Origin: UCB2 sp964475735
GTDB lineage: Bacteria > Chloroflexota > Dehalococcoidia > Tepidiformales > Tepidiformaceae
DNA length: 13,819 nt
Direction of reading: 5' to 3'
NCBI GenBank assembly: GCA_964475735.1
Contig: CAYYYI010000066.1
Span: 1-13,819, forward strand
A model generated the notes under the pieces. It saw nothing but the letters and a program-made list of their open reading frames with translations. It ran no database searches and was not told where the DNA came from. Positions within the stretch are counted from its first letter, which is position 1. Every line of letters starts with the position of its first letter. Below are positions 5,124 through 11,779 of this stretch, one piece after another. The position numbers were made by a program, and so were the translations under genes.

Positions 5124-6854
5124 TTACTTCTTGGTCGTGCTCCAGTACTCGACGTTGGTGTCGCCCGGGACCTGCTTATCGTCGGGCTTCTTCCAGTCGA
5201 GCATGCCCTTGATGTGGGGCTTGACGACGGCGTGCATAGCGGAGTGGTAGATGGGCCCATAGCCGCAGATGTTCTCGACCACGAGCTTCTCCACGTCGCG
5301 GTACAGCTGGCGCCGCTCCTCGTCGTTCTTGTTGAACTTGGCCTTGGCGATGAGGTCGTCGATCTCCTTCATGCTGCAGCTCTGCTTGTTGATCGAGCCG
5401 CCGGTTTCCATGAGGCCGAGGATCCAGTTCTCGGGATCGGGGTAGTCTTCGCCCCAGCCGCCGATGACAAGCTGGAATTCGCCCTTGTTGAACCGCGAGG
5501 AGCGGCCCTTCGAGTCGGTGAACTCAAGCTCGATGTTGATTCCCAGGTGCTTCTTCCACTCGGCCTGCAGGAACTCTCCAAGAGCCTTGTTGGTTGGGTT
5601 GTCGACCAGGAGTAGGACGAGCTTGGGGAAGCCCTGGCCGTTCGCATAGCCGGCCTTGGAGAGGTTCTCTTTGGCCTTGGCCACGTCGAAGCCAATGGCC
5701 GAATCATAGATGCCGGCCTTGGCGCCCGAGCGCGCCGGCGCCATCCAGCTGGTGGTGGGGAGGAAGGCGTCCTTGAATACCACCTGGTTGAGGGTCTTGC
5801 GGTCGGTGGCCTGGGAGAGCGCGAGGCGGACTTCCTTCTTCGCCATGAGCGGGTCCTTGAGGTTCGGCTCAAGGCCCGTCGTCCGCGTGGCCGGGTAGGT
5901 GACGTACTCCTTGCTCAGGACCGGGTCCTTCTTGACAACATCAAGCTGGATCGTAGGAACAATCGTGGCATCGATCTCGTTGTTCCGGTAGGCATTGAGG
6001 GCGACGGTTGCGTCATCGATGTAGCGGAGGACGAGCTTCTCGACCTGGGCCTTCTGCTTGCCCGCGTAGTTGTCGTTGGGGACAAGGGTCATCTTGTCCT
6101 TCTCGGTGTACTGCGAAGGCTTGAAGGGTCCGTTATAAACGTTCTCGAGCGGCCCCGGCCACTTGGCATCAGGTGTCTTCACCAGGTGCTTGGGCACCGG
6201 GAAGGTGGGCCAGAGGGCGAGCTTGATCGCGAACGTCGGGACCGGGTCGGTGAGCTTGTACTCGATGGTGTTGGCATCGACAGCGCGGACGCCGAGTGCC
6301 TTCAGGAGTTCGGCCTTCTTCTCGGCTGTTTCCTTGCCGGCGTTGTAGTAGGCGTCGCAGCCGACGATCTCCGTCAGGATGTACTGGTAGTGCCCGGCGT
6401 TGTCCGGGTTGCAGGTGCGCTGGATACCAAGCACGAAGTCGTTGGCGTCGAGCGGCTGGCCGTCGGACCACTTGAGGTCTTTCCTCACCTTGACCGTGTA
6501 CGTCTTGCCGTCGGCAGAGACCGTGGGGGCGCCATCGGCCATGGCCGGCTGGGGCAGGTCTTTCAGGTCCATGTGGTAAAGACCACGCCAGACCATGAAG
6601 AAGTGCTCAATGTCCTGGTTGAAGTCCGAGAAGTGGGGGTCCCACGTTTCGAACTGGATGGTCCGGATGGTGATGGTGCCGGAAGGCTTGGCCGCTGTCG
6701 GCGACGCCGCAGTGGTCGGGCTGCCGGCAGCCGGCGTATCGCCGCCGCCGGTGTCGTCGTCATCGTCATCGTCGTCGCCACAGGCGATCGCGACCGAAAG
6801 GACGGCGAAAATTGTGAAGATGCTGAGCAGCAGCTTCCACTTGGATTTGGTCAT
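5124..6854 (-). CDS. Peptide ABC importer substrate-binding lipoprotein (SBP_bac_5 family)
   Basis: 576 residues. Residues 1-25 are a lipoprotein signal: KSKWK, a hydrophobic stretch, then AIAC with the lipidated Cys at 25. Next come Gly, eight Asp, and a Gly/Ser/Thr/Pro-rich linker to about residue 58. The SBP_bac_5 domain follows: the DP-H near the N-terminus, YTVKVRKDLKWSDGQPLDANDF, a central YNGPFKP, LALSQATDRKTL, and GGWGEDYPDPENW. It captures oligopeptides or a related solute outside the membrane for the two permeases encoded downstream. The ATG at 6854 is preceded by AGGAGGG about 11 bases upstream. It is first in the operon. The ligand cannot be inferred; family members also bind nickel chelates or oligosaccharides. 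Confidence 0.94.
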   Translation of the reverse strand: MTKSKWKLLLSIFTIFAVLSVAIACGDDDDDDDDTGGGDTPAAGSPTTAASPTAAKPSGTITIRTIQFETWDPHFSDFNQDIEHFFMVWRGLYHMDLKDLPQPAMADGAPTVSADGKTYTVKVRKDLKWSDGQPLDANDFVLGIQRTCNPDNAGHYQYILTEIVGCDAYYNAGKETAEKKAELLKALGVRAVDANTIEYKLTDPVPTFAIKLALWPTFPVPKHLVKTPDAKWPGPLENVYNGPFKPSQYTEKDKMTLVPNDNYAGKQKAQVEKLVLRYIDDATVALNAYRNNEIDATIVPTIQLDVVKKDPVLSKEYVTYPATRTTGLEPNLKDPLMAKKEVRLALSQATDRKTLNQVVFKDAFLPTTSWMAPARSGAKAGIYDSAIGFDVAKAKENLSKAGYANGQGFPKLVLLLVDNPTNKALGEFLQAEWKKHLGINIELEFTDSKGRSSRFNKGEFQLVIGGWGEDYPDPENWILGLMETGGSINKQSCSMKEIDDLIAKAKFNKNDEERRQLYRDVEKLVVENICGYGPIYHSAMHAVVKPHIKGMLDWKKPDDKQVPGDTNVEYWSTTKK

Positions 6855-7337
6855 CGGGTCGGTTCCCTCCTCTAACGATTAACCGCACGGTAAGGTGCGC
6901 GCCGAAGCGCTTAATGTCAACAATCCATTACCAAATCGGCCAAACGGCCAGCCCGGCTTAACGGTCGTTGCACCTCCTGCCTGGGACGTACCGGCCCAGA
7001 ACCCGGGTTGTGTGTGGACGTGCCAGGAGGCGCGCTCCGCTCGGGGCAGATGCAGTCGCCGAACCGGCACGCTCTGGTTGCGCGCGAAGGCGACAAATGC
7101 GGCCGGGCGGATTCGCCATAGGCCCCCTGCCATGTCTTCCTGCCAACAGTTACGCCCCGCCTGGACCAGTTAGATCTCTTTTCTGTGTGGCCTGGTCCTC
7201 GATGCCGGGGCGGTCTGCTAGTGGCGGCCGGAATATACACATAGACCGCGCCTATGCCAACAGTCGACCCCCGGCAAACCGCGGAATATTCTTCCTTAAG
7301 GCGCCTCCATGGTGACCTCACTTACACAGAGGCTCGG
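6855..7337. other. Intergenic region between divergent importer operon and purU
   Basis: No convincing gene in about 480 bases; open frames here look random. For the minus-strand operon there is a perfect TTGACA (6915-6920 complement) but no good -10 at normal spacing. For purU, TATACA (7234-7239) could be a -10 giving a leader of about 90 bases. A nested inverted repeat lies at 6973-7030: outer arms CCTCCTG (6973-6979) and CAGGAGG (7024-7030), inner arms CTGGG (6981-6985) and CCCAG (6995-6999). I do not recognise it as a known riboswitch. Confidence 0.5.
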
Positions 7338-8225
7338 ATGGCAAGGGTTCTCGCGATTGTCGGCGTCCAGGGCCGCGACCAAAAAGGCGTCGTCGCCCGC
7401 ATCAGCACGTACATCGCCGAACGCGACATAAACATCGAGGACATCGAGCAGCGCGTCGTCCGCGGCCACTTCCTCATGGACATGCTCATCGACATCACCG
7501 AGGCCGCGGTCTCCCTCGATGAGCTCATCACCGGCCTGCTCGCCATCGGCGAAGAGATCGGCATGGAGATCCGCGTCAACCTGCGCAGCGAACGCGGCCG
7601 CAGGAAGGTGGCCGTGCTCGTCAGCAAGGAGGCCCACTGCCTCGAGCGGCTAATCGCCGATGCGAAGGCGGGCGAACTCAATGGCGACCTGGCGCTCGTC
7701 CTCGGCAACCATGAAACTCTCCGGCCCGTGGCGGAAGCGGTTGGCCTCCCCTTCAAGTGGTTCCCCAGCGACGACAAGGCCGCCCACGAAGCCTTCCTTG
7801 TTCGTGAGATGGACGCCGCGGATATCGATGTCGTCGTCCTCGCTCGTTACATGCAGATACTTACGCCCGCCGTGGTCGGCCCTTACGCGGGGCGCATCAT
7901 CAACATCCACCCATCGCTGTTGCCCTACTTTCCCGGCGCGAACCCCTACCGCCGCGCGTGGGAGGATGGCGTCCGCGTCTCCGGCTGCACCGCCCACTTC
8001 GTCACCGAAGAGCTCGACGCTGGCCCGATCATCCTGCAGGACGTGTTCCAAATCGACGTTGGTGTCGACACCGTCGAAGACGTGCGCACAAGGGGCCGGG
8101 CGCTGGAGGGGCAGGTCTTGAGCCGCGCGCTGCAGCTCTACCTGAACCACGAAATCGTGGTTATCAACGGAAAAGTCGTGTTCAAGCCCGGCATGCGCAC
8201 TCTGCTGCGCGACCTTGCGCCGTAG
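7338..8225 (+). CDS. purU: Formyltetrahydrofolate deformylase
   Basis: 295 residues from the ATG at 7338, close to the family norm. Residues 1-85 form an ACT regulatory domain (IVGVQGRDQKGVVARISTYI, INIEDIEQRV). Residues 89-270 form the formyl-transferase fold with catalytic N189-x-H191 (IINIHPSLLPYFPGANPY) and D227 (VTEELDAGPI). The G-A-N-P-Y loop and ACT domain separate it from PurN. It hydrolyses 10-formyl-THF to formate and THF in the cytoplasm, balancing one-carbon pools or supplying formate. An in-frame ATG at 7254 would add 28 residues that do not look conserved; AGAGG before 7338 supports the shorter form. It converges on the Fur-like gene with 12 bases between stops, and formate dehydrogenase genes lie 1.5 kb downstream. 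Confidence 0.93.
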   Translation: MARVLAIVGVQGRDQKGVVARISTYIAERDINIEDIEQRVVRGHFLMDMLIDITEAAVSLDELITGLLAIGEEIGMEIRVNLRSERGRRKVAVLVSKEAHCLERLIADAKAGELNGDLALVLGNHETLRPVAEAVGLPFKWFPSDDKAAHEAFLVREMDAADIDVVVLARYMQILTPAVVGPYAGRIINIHPSLLPYFPGANPYRRAWEDGVRVSGCTAHFVTEELDAGPIILQDVFQIDVGVDTVEDVRTRGRALEGQVLSRALQLYLNHEIVVINGKVVFKPGMRTLLRDLAP

Positions 8226-8237
8226 CGCCCTGCCCCT

Positions 8238-8648
8238 TCACGCGGAGCAGGCCGCGCACCGTCCATATAGTTCGAGGCTGTGGCTGGCAAGCGTGAACCC
8301 CTTGCGCCGCGCGTTGCGCAGGATGAGGTTGTCCAGGTCCGGGTCGTCGAACTCGCCCACGGCCCCACACTGGCTGCAAACGAGGTGGTGGTGGTGGTCA
8401 CCGCGTGACACCTGGTAGCGGATGGAGCCATCCTCAAGGGGCACCCGGCAGAGAAAGTCCAGGTCTTGCAGGAGCCGGATGGTGCGAAAGACAGTTGCCC
8501 GGCCAACGCCCGGCAGGGATTGGGCCAATTCCTCGGCTGTGAATGGTGCGGGCGCCGCCGCGATTACCTCCAACACGGCCCGCCTCGGAGCGGTCAGCCG
8601 CAGGCCCAATCGCCCGATGAGCCTGGCCACGTCGTCGCCTTGAGGCAC
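8238..8648 (-). CDS. Fur-family metal-dependent transcriptional repressor
   Basis: 136 residues from GTG at 8648. The N-terminal winged helix (LRLTAPRRAVLEVI, then FTAEELAQ and GRATVFRTIRLLQDLDFLCRV, about residues 16-70) and the dimerisation domain are typical of Fur/Zur/PerR. Metal-ligand residues are present: H85-H88 (HHHHLVC), the structural zinc pair C91-x2-C94, H123, and a second pair C131-x2-C134 at the C-terminus. Which metal or signal it senses cannot be decided. There is no ribosome binding site before the GTG; instead a TTGACA/TACGAT promoter ends 6 bases upstream, pointing to a leaderless mRNA. A TTG at 8702 would add 18 residues but overlaps that promoter. Its position between purU and a formate dehydrogenase operon suggests, but does not prove, control of iron- or metal-dependent neighbours. 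Confidence 0.92.
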   Translation of the reverse strand: MPQGDDVARLIGRLGLRLTAPRRAVLEVIAAAPAPFTAEELAQSLPGVGRATVFRTIRLLQDLDFLCRVPLEDGSIRYQVSRGDHHHHLVCSQCGAVGEFDDPDLDNLILRNARRKGFTLASHSLELYGRCAACSA

Positions 8649-8654
8649 GCCGGG

Positions 8655-8684
8655 ATCGTAGGAACCACCGTTGGAGCGTGTCAA
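8655..8684 (-). promoter_or_regulatory. Sigma70-type promoter of the Fur-family gene, leaderless
   Basis: On the minus strand a perfect TTGACA (8684-8679) is followed by an 18-base spacer and TACGAT (8660-8655), then six bases to the GTG at 8648. Initiation about 7 bases after the -10 falls on the start codon itself. This supports GTG 8648 over the upstream TTG as start. No classical 19-bp Fur box is seen here. Confidence 0.65.
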
Positions 8685-8707
8685 CGAACGAGGGTGCGGC
8701 AAGTCCC

Positions 8708-8947
8708 TCAGGCCGGAGTGGCTACTCTCCAGGCCATGGCCACGCCCGGCACTCGCCCCCGGTAGATCTCGACCACGTGCTGCGAACAGACGTGGGCCAT
8801 CACGTGCGCCGCGCCGTGCCGCTCCGAGTCTATCCGGCGGCTGCTGCCGGCGATAATGCCTTCGACGCTCGTCGCAAGCCCGATCAGGTTGATAGCTCCT
8901 CCGCCGTCGGGGCTGAAGTGGTGGCAGATTACACAGTCCAGGCTCAA
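8708..8947 (-). CDS. Unknown 79-residue Cys/His-rich protein
   Basis: The start is TTG at 8947, chosen because GAGGAGAG lies 4 bases upstream and the TTG overlaps the preceding stop (TTGA). The protein begins MSLDCVICHHFSPDGGG and carries C5-x2-C8-H9-H10, then H44, H48, H52, C54 and H57 in a likely helix (HGAAHVMAHVCSQH), and ends in a hydrophobic strand. The spacing of His and Cys suggests metal binding, but no family is recognised and a structural role for these residues is only inferred. No signal peptide or membrane helix is evident. It ends about 23 bases before the -35 box of the Fur-family gene and is the second gene of a two-gene unit with 8944-9234. Confidence 0.62.
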   Translation of the reverse strand: MSLDCVICHHFSPDGGGAINLIGLATSVEGIIAGSSRRIDSERHGAAHVMAHVCSQHVVEIYRGRVPGVAMAWRVATPA

Positions 8948-9234
8948 TTCGCTCTCCTCGCTTCTAGGGCGCGCCCAAGAGTAGCAGCCAGCCGCTTGAT
9001 AACGATCGTGCACGCGTGAATATCTTTCATCGCGCCTGCCTGCTCCTGCATGGAAATGGGCCGGCGCCCCAAGAGGGTGACGGGCTGCGCCGAATCTGTC
9101 TCCCGCAGCCCTTGCGGTGTGGACGGAGATTTGCTGAGGTTTGCCCCGTCTATAGCTCCGATAGAAGGCAGTTGCGCATAGTCGAACGGATCGGCGTAGA
9201 ATTCGCGCTTGCCGGGGGGAAGCGGCCCGGTCAA
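8944..9234 (-). CDS. Unknown small protein, first of a two-gene unit
   Basis: Up to 96 residues from TTG at 9234. The C-terminal part (AMKDIHACTIVIKRLAATLG to the end) is a plausible amphipathic helix region, and the stop TGA overlaps the TTG of the 79-residue gene, so the two are coupled. The start is uncertain: TTG at 9234 has no ribosome binding site and would overlap the divergent gene region, and a good plus-strand -10 (TAGAAT, 9197-9202) lies inside the first codons. Internal ATGs would give 35 or 28 residues. No family is recognised, and there is no membrane segment or signal peptide. The pair lies between a Fur-family regulator and the formate dehydrogenase operon. Confidence 0.42.
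   Translation of the reverse strand: MTGPLPPGKREFYADPFDYAQLPSIGAIDGANLSKSPSTPQGLRETDSAQPVTLLGRRPISMQEQAGAMKDIHACTIVIKRLAATLGRALEARRAN
9172..9202 (+). promoter_or_regulatory. Possible promoter of the formate dehydrogenase operon
   Basis: TAGAAT (9197-9202, five of six consensus bases) with TTGCGC (9172-9177) 19 bases upstream. Transcription would begin near 9209 and give a leader of about 50 bases before the GTG at 9261. The -35 match is weak and the spacer long. Confidence 0.33.
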
Positions 9235-9260
9235 TGACGTTTCTCTTTGGAGTGGTGACC

Positions 9261-9680
9261 GTGCGCGCTGACACGACCGACGTTGCGTTCCGACTGCTCA
9301 TCTCCCTGGGCGAACTTTGGGAGGGCCTTTGCCGGGCCGGGATAGACCCAACCGAACACGGCCTGCACGTCTGCATGGAGTACCTGGGGGGCTACACGCG
9401 CTACTCCGCCGGTCCCGGCTCGCACGCCCGCCTGATCGTGGAGTGGAATGAGTCGTCGAGGCATCTTCGCGTTCTGCGCTGCGAAGATTGGCCGGGCTTC
9501 GAAGCCACCGTTTCCGCAACCGTCGCGGCCGTGCGGAAAGCCGCCCGCGTCAAGGGCCTGCTCGAAGTCGTGGATGCCGCCTTCGTCCAGGCCTGCGCAG
9601 AACCCTGCCCACCGGCCCGCCGCACCGTCGTGCCGATGCCGGTAATGATGGGCTCGCCGCTCGTCGCGCGAAGGCAATAG
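9261..9680 (+). CDS. Unknown 139-residue protein at head of formate dehydrogenase operon
   Basis: GTG at 9261 is preferred because GGAG lies 8-9 bases upstream. GTGs at 9252 and 9255 or an ATG at 9234 would add up to nine residues. The product is soluble-looking: an N-terminal helix (VAFRLLISLGELWEGLCRAG), a beta-rich centre (HVCMEYLGGYTRY, ARLIVEWNESSRHLRVLRCE), a helix (EATVSATVAAVRKAARV) and a Pro/Met-rich tail. Four scattered Cys form no recognisable motif. It lies 33 bases before the NuoE-NuoF-like gene on the same strand, so it is likely cotranscribed. It does not resemble FdhD, FdsC or FdsD as far as I can tell. Function unknown; an assembly or accessory role is inferred only from position. 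Confidence 0.72.
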   Translation: MRADTTDVAFRLLISLGELWEGLCRAGIDPTEHGLHVCMEYLGGYTRYSAGPGSHARLIVEWNESSRHLRVLRCEDWPGFEATVSATVAAVRKAARVKGLLEVVDAAFVQACAEPCPPARRTVVPMPVMMGSPLVARRQ

Positions 9681-9701
9681 GCGGCCTGCCTCCGGGTTCG
9701 C

Positions 9702-9707
9702 TACCAT
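9702..9707 (+). promoter_or_regulatory. TAnnnT box six bases before the beta-subunit start
   Basis: TACCAT followed by CGCAGC and the ATG at 9714. No ribosome binding site precedes this ATG. The spacing equals that at the Fur-family and 1100 genes, suggesting an internal leaderless promoter, but no good -35 is present. Confidence 0.3.
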
Positions 9708-9713
9708 CGCAGC

Positions 9714-11159
9714 ATGACCTCCCCCGTTCCAAAGCGGAGCGAACTACTCCCGGCTCTCCGCGCCGCGCACAAAGAGCACACGTCTCTCGCGGTCGCCACC
9801 GGCCAGGCCGCAGCCGGACTGGGGATTCCTGCGGCCAGCGCCTGGGCGGCTGCCACATCCTACCCGGACTTCACTCGCGACCTCCCGCCCGGCGTGGAAC
9901 GAGTGTGCATGGGCGCGGCCTGTCTCGCGGCCGGGGCAAGTGTGGGCGCCGGGCAGGCGCCTGCCGGCTGCCAGTTCCGCTGCTTCGACGCTCCGGCCCC
10001 GGGACACGACGCCCCCTTCCCTGAAAGCGCCATCCGGCTCGCGGGGCCGCTATTCGCGCCGGAAGACCATGACTGGCGCGCGGTCGAAGCTGCGCGCGCT
10101 CTTGGGCGTGACGAGGTCATAGCCGAAATCGAGCGCGCCGGGCTGCGTGGCCGGGGTGGCGCCTACTTCCCGGTTGCCCGCAAGTGGGCTGCGGCGCTTG
10201 CTCAGGGGCGCCCCGTTGCGCTCGTTGTCAACGCTGAAGAAGGCGAGCCCGGGGTGTTCAAGGACCGCGCCATCCTCGGCCGGCGGCCCCGGCGCTTCAT
10301 TGAAGGGCTGGCAATTGCGATGGAGGCGCTTTCGCCCGCAGTCACCATCGTTTTTGTCAACGGCGAAGCCCAGGCCGCGCGGGCAAGCCTCGAAAACGCG
10401 ATCGGTGAGCACGGACGCTCTCTCCCTTCCGCGCCCCGGGTCATGCTCGGCGGCGGCGGTTACGTGCTCGGAGAGGAAACGGCCCTGCTCAACGCCATCG
10501 AAGGCCGCAAGCCGGTTCCGCGCATCCGGCCTCCTTTTCCCGTCGAGGCCGGTCTCTGGGGCATGCCCACGGTGGTCAACAACGTCGAGACGATCGCCAA
10601 TCTTCCCCTCATCTTCCGTGAGGGCGCCGCCGCGTTTCGCGCTCGGGGCGCGCCGGAAGCCCCGGGGACGCGGCTCCTCAGCGTGAGCGGCGCGATCGCG
10701 CGCCCCGGCGTCTACGAAGTTGAGATGGGCGTCACCGTTGCCCGGGTGCTCGAACTTGCAGGCGGGCCCGCGTCGCGGCCTACCGTTGCCGTTCTTGGCG
10801 GCGGTCCTTCCGGTGGGTTCCTGCCCGCCTCGGAGTTCGGCGCGCGGCTCCTGCCGGGCCAGCTGCACCCTGCGGGCGCCACGCTCGGGGCGGGTGGGCT
10901 GCTCTTCCTTGATTCGGCCGAGGCCGTTCGCGAAGTCGCGCTCCACCTCTCCGCCTTCAACGCCGCCGAGTCGTGCGGGAAGTGCACCCCCTGCCGTGAG
11001 GGCATTCCGCGCGCCTACAAGATGTTTGCTGCCGGGACCCTCGATGGGCTCGATGAACTTCTTGAGGTGGTCGCCGTTGCGTCGCTCTGCGGCCTCGGAC
11101 AAATGGCCCCGGGGCCTATTCGTTCGGCGATTGAGTTCTGGCCGGAGCTGTTCCGGTGA
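9714..11159 (+). CDS. NAD-dependent formate dehydrogenase beta subunit, NuoE-NuoF fusion
   Basis: 481 residues. Residues 10-95 are a NuoE-like thioredoxin-fold domain with the full [2Fe-2S] ligand set C65-x4-C70 and C86-x3-C90. The NuoF-like part follows: the FMN-binding GRGGAYFP (146-153) and NAEEGEPGVFKDR (173-185, usually N-A-D-E), which contacts NADH/FMN. Next come GEETALLNAIEGR (253-265), PFPVEAGLWGMPTVVNNVET, a SLBB domain (about 320-380) and the [4Fe-4S] motif SCGKCTPCREG (C421, C424, C427) with C459. It would take electrons from the iron-sulfur protein and reduce NAD+ at FMN. HoxF has a comparable fusion, so a hydrogenase or other NAD(P)-linked partner is an alternative, but the neighbouring formate dehydrogenase catalytic subunit decides it. 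It overlaps the next gene by 4 bases (GTGA). Confidence 0.9.
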   Translation: MTSPVPKRSELLPALRAAHKEHTSLAVATGQAAAGLGIPAASAWAAATSYPDFTRDLPPGVERVCMGAACLAAGASVGAGQAPAGCQFRCFDAPAPGHDAPFPESAIRLAGPLFAPEDHDWRAVEAARALGRDEVIAEIERAGLRGRGGAYFPVARKWAAALAQGRPVALVVNAEEGEPGVFKDRAILGRRPRRFIEGLAIAMEALSPAVTIVFVNGEAQAARASLENAIGEHGRSLPSAPRVMLGGGGYVLGEETALLNAIEGRKPVPRIRPPFPVEAGLWGMPTVVNNVETIANLPLIFREGAAAFRARGAPEAPGTRLLSVSGAIARPGVYEVEMGVTVARVLELAGGPASRPTVAVLGGGPSGGFLPASEFGARLLPGQLHPAGATLGAGGLLFLDSAEAVREVALHLSAFNAAESCGKCTPCREGIPRAYKMFAAGTLDGLDELLEVVAVASLCGLGQMAPGPIRSAIEFWPELFR

Positions 11160-11779
11160 GCCTCATCGTGGACGGGATCGAGGTCGCGGCCAGCGGCACT
11201 CTGCTCGATGCGGTCCTTGGCGCCGGGGTCAACCTGCCCCACCTCTGCAAGGACGACAACCTCCCGGCAATTGGGGCCTGCCGCACCTGCCTGGTGGAAG
11301 CCGATGGCCGCATCGTGGCCGCCTGTTCTGTTCCGGCTTCGTCGGTTAGCCGCGTGGAGACGGCGTCGGAAACCGTTGCGCGCATCCGGCGCGGCGTACT
11401 CGAACTGACCGTGGCGATGGTGGAGCATTCGAGCCTCCTCATGCCGGGTGGGCCCCACGCCGGCGACGTCGCTACTGCTGTCGAAAGTCATTCCGCTCGC
11501 ATCGATCGCTATCCGACGCGTCATCGCCGCGCGGAGGACGCAACCAACACGTTCTTCACCTTCCATGAGGAGTCCTGCATCCTCTGCGGCCGCTGTGTGA
11601 CCGCCTGCGAGGAGTTGCAGCACATCGGCGCCATCGGCATGGCCGGGCGAGGCGCGGACACCCGCGTGACCCCGGGTGTTGCGGCTACTTTTCGCGAGTC
11701 GATCTGCACCTCCTGCGGTTCATGTGTCGCGGCCTGTCCGGCCACCGCGTTCCGCCTGAAGGACCCGGGTCCGCCATGA
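11156..11779 (+). CDS. Separate iron-sulfur protein equal to the N-terminus of formate dehydrogenase alpha (NuoG-like)
   Basis: 207 residues. Residues 1-75 are a [2Fe-2S] ferredoxin domain with C31-x10-C42-x2-C45-x11-C57. Residues 132-200 form a bacterial-type 2[4Fe-4S] ferredoxin with C141-x2-C144-x2-C147-x3-C151 and C184-x2-C187-x2-C190-x3-C194. Between them, where NuoG-like modules carry H-x3-C-x2-C-x5-C, only H91 remains and there is no Cys in residues 58-140, so that cluster is missing. In most NAD-linked enzymes this module is fused to the molybdopterin subunit; here it is its own gene, with a GTG start overlapping the beta-subunit stop and its own stop overlapping the next start (ATGA). 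It should wire the Mo subunit to the FMN subunit. Confidence 0.9.
   Translation: MSLIVDGIEVAASGTLLDAVLGAGVNLPHLCKDDNLPAIGACRTCLVEADGRIVAACSVPASSVSRVETASETVARIRRGVLELTVAMVEHSSLLMPGGPHAGDVATAVESHSARIDRYPTRHRRAEDATNTFFTFHEESCILCGRCVTACEELQHIGAIGMAGRGADTRVTPGVAATFRESICTSCGSCVAACPATAFRLKDPGPP

Noticed and set aside
6879..7133. Possible 84-residue minus-strand gene upstream of the importer operon
   Set aside because: No ribosome binding site, unnatural composition, and it overlaps the likely promoter region of the importer operon.
7254..7337. Longer PurU starting at the ATG at 7254
   Set aside because: The extra 28 residues do not resemble the PurU N-terminus, and AGAGG sits before the ATG at 7338. 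It is not excluded, since a weak -10-like TAGACC lies six bases before 7254.
10050..11102. Minus-strand open frame of 350 codons
   Set aside because: It lies opposite the NuoE-NuoF-like gene; high GC leaves long stop-free antisense frames. Its sequence matches no family.
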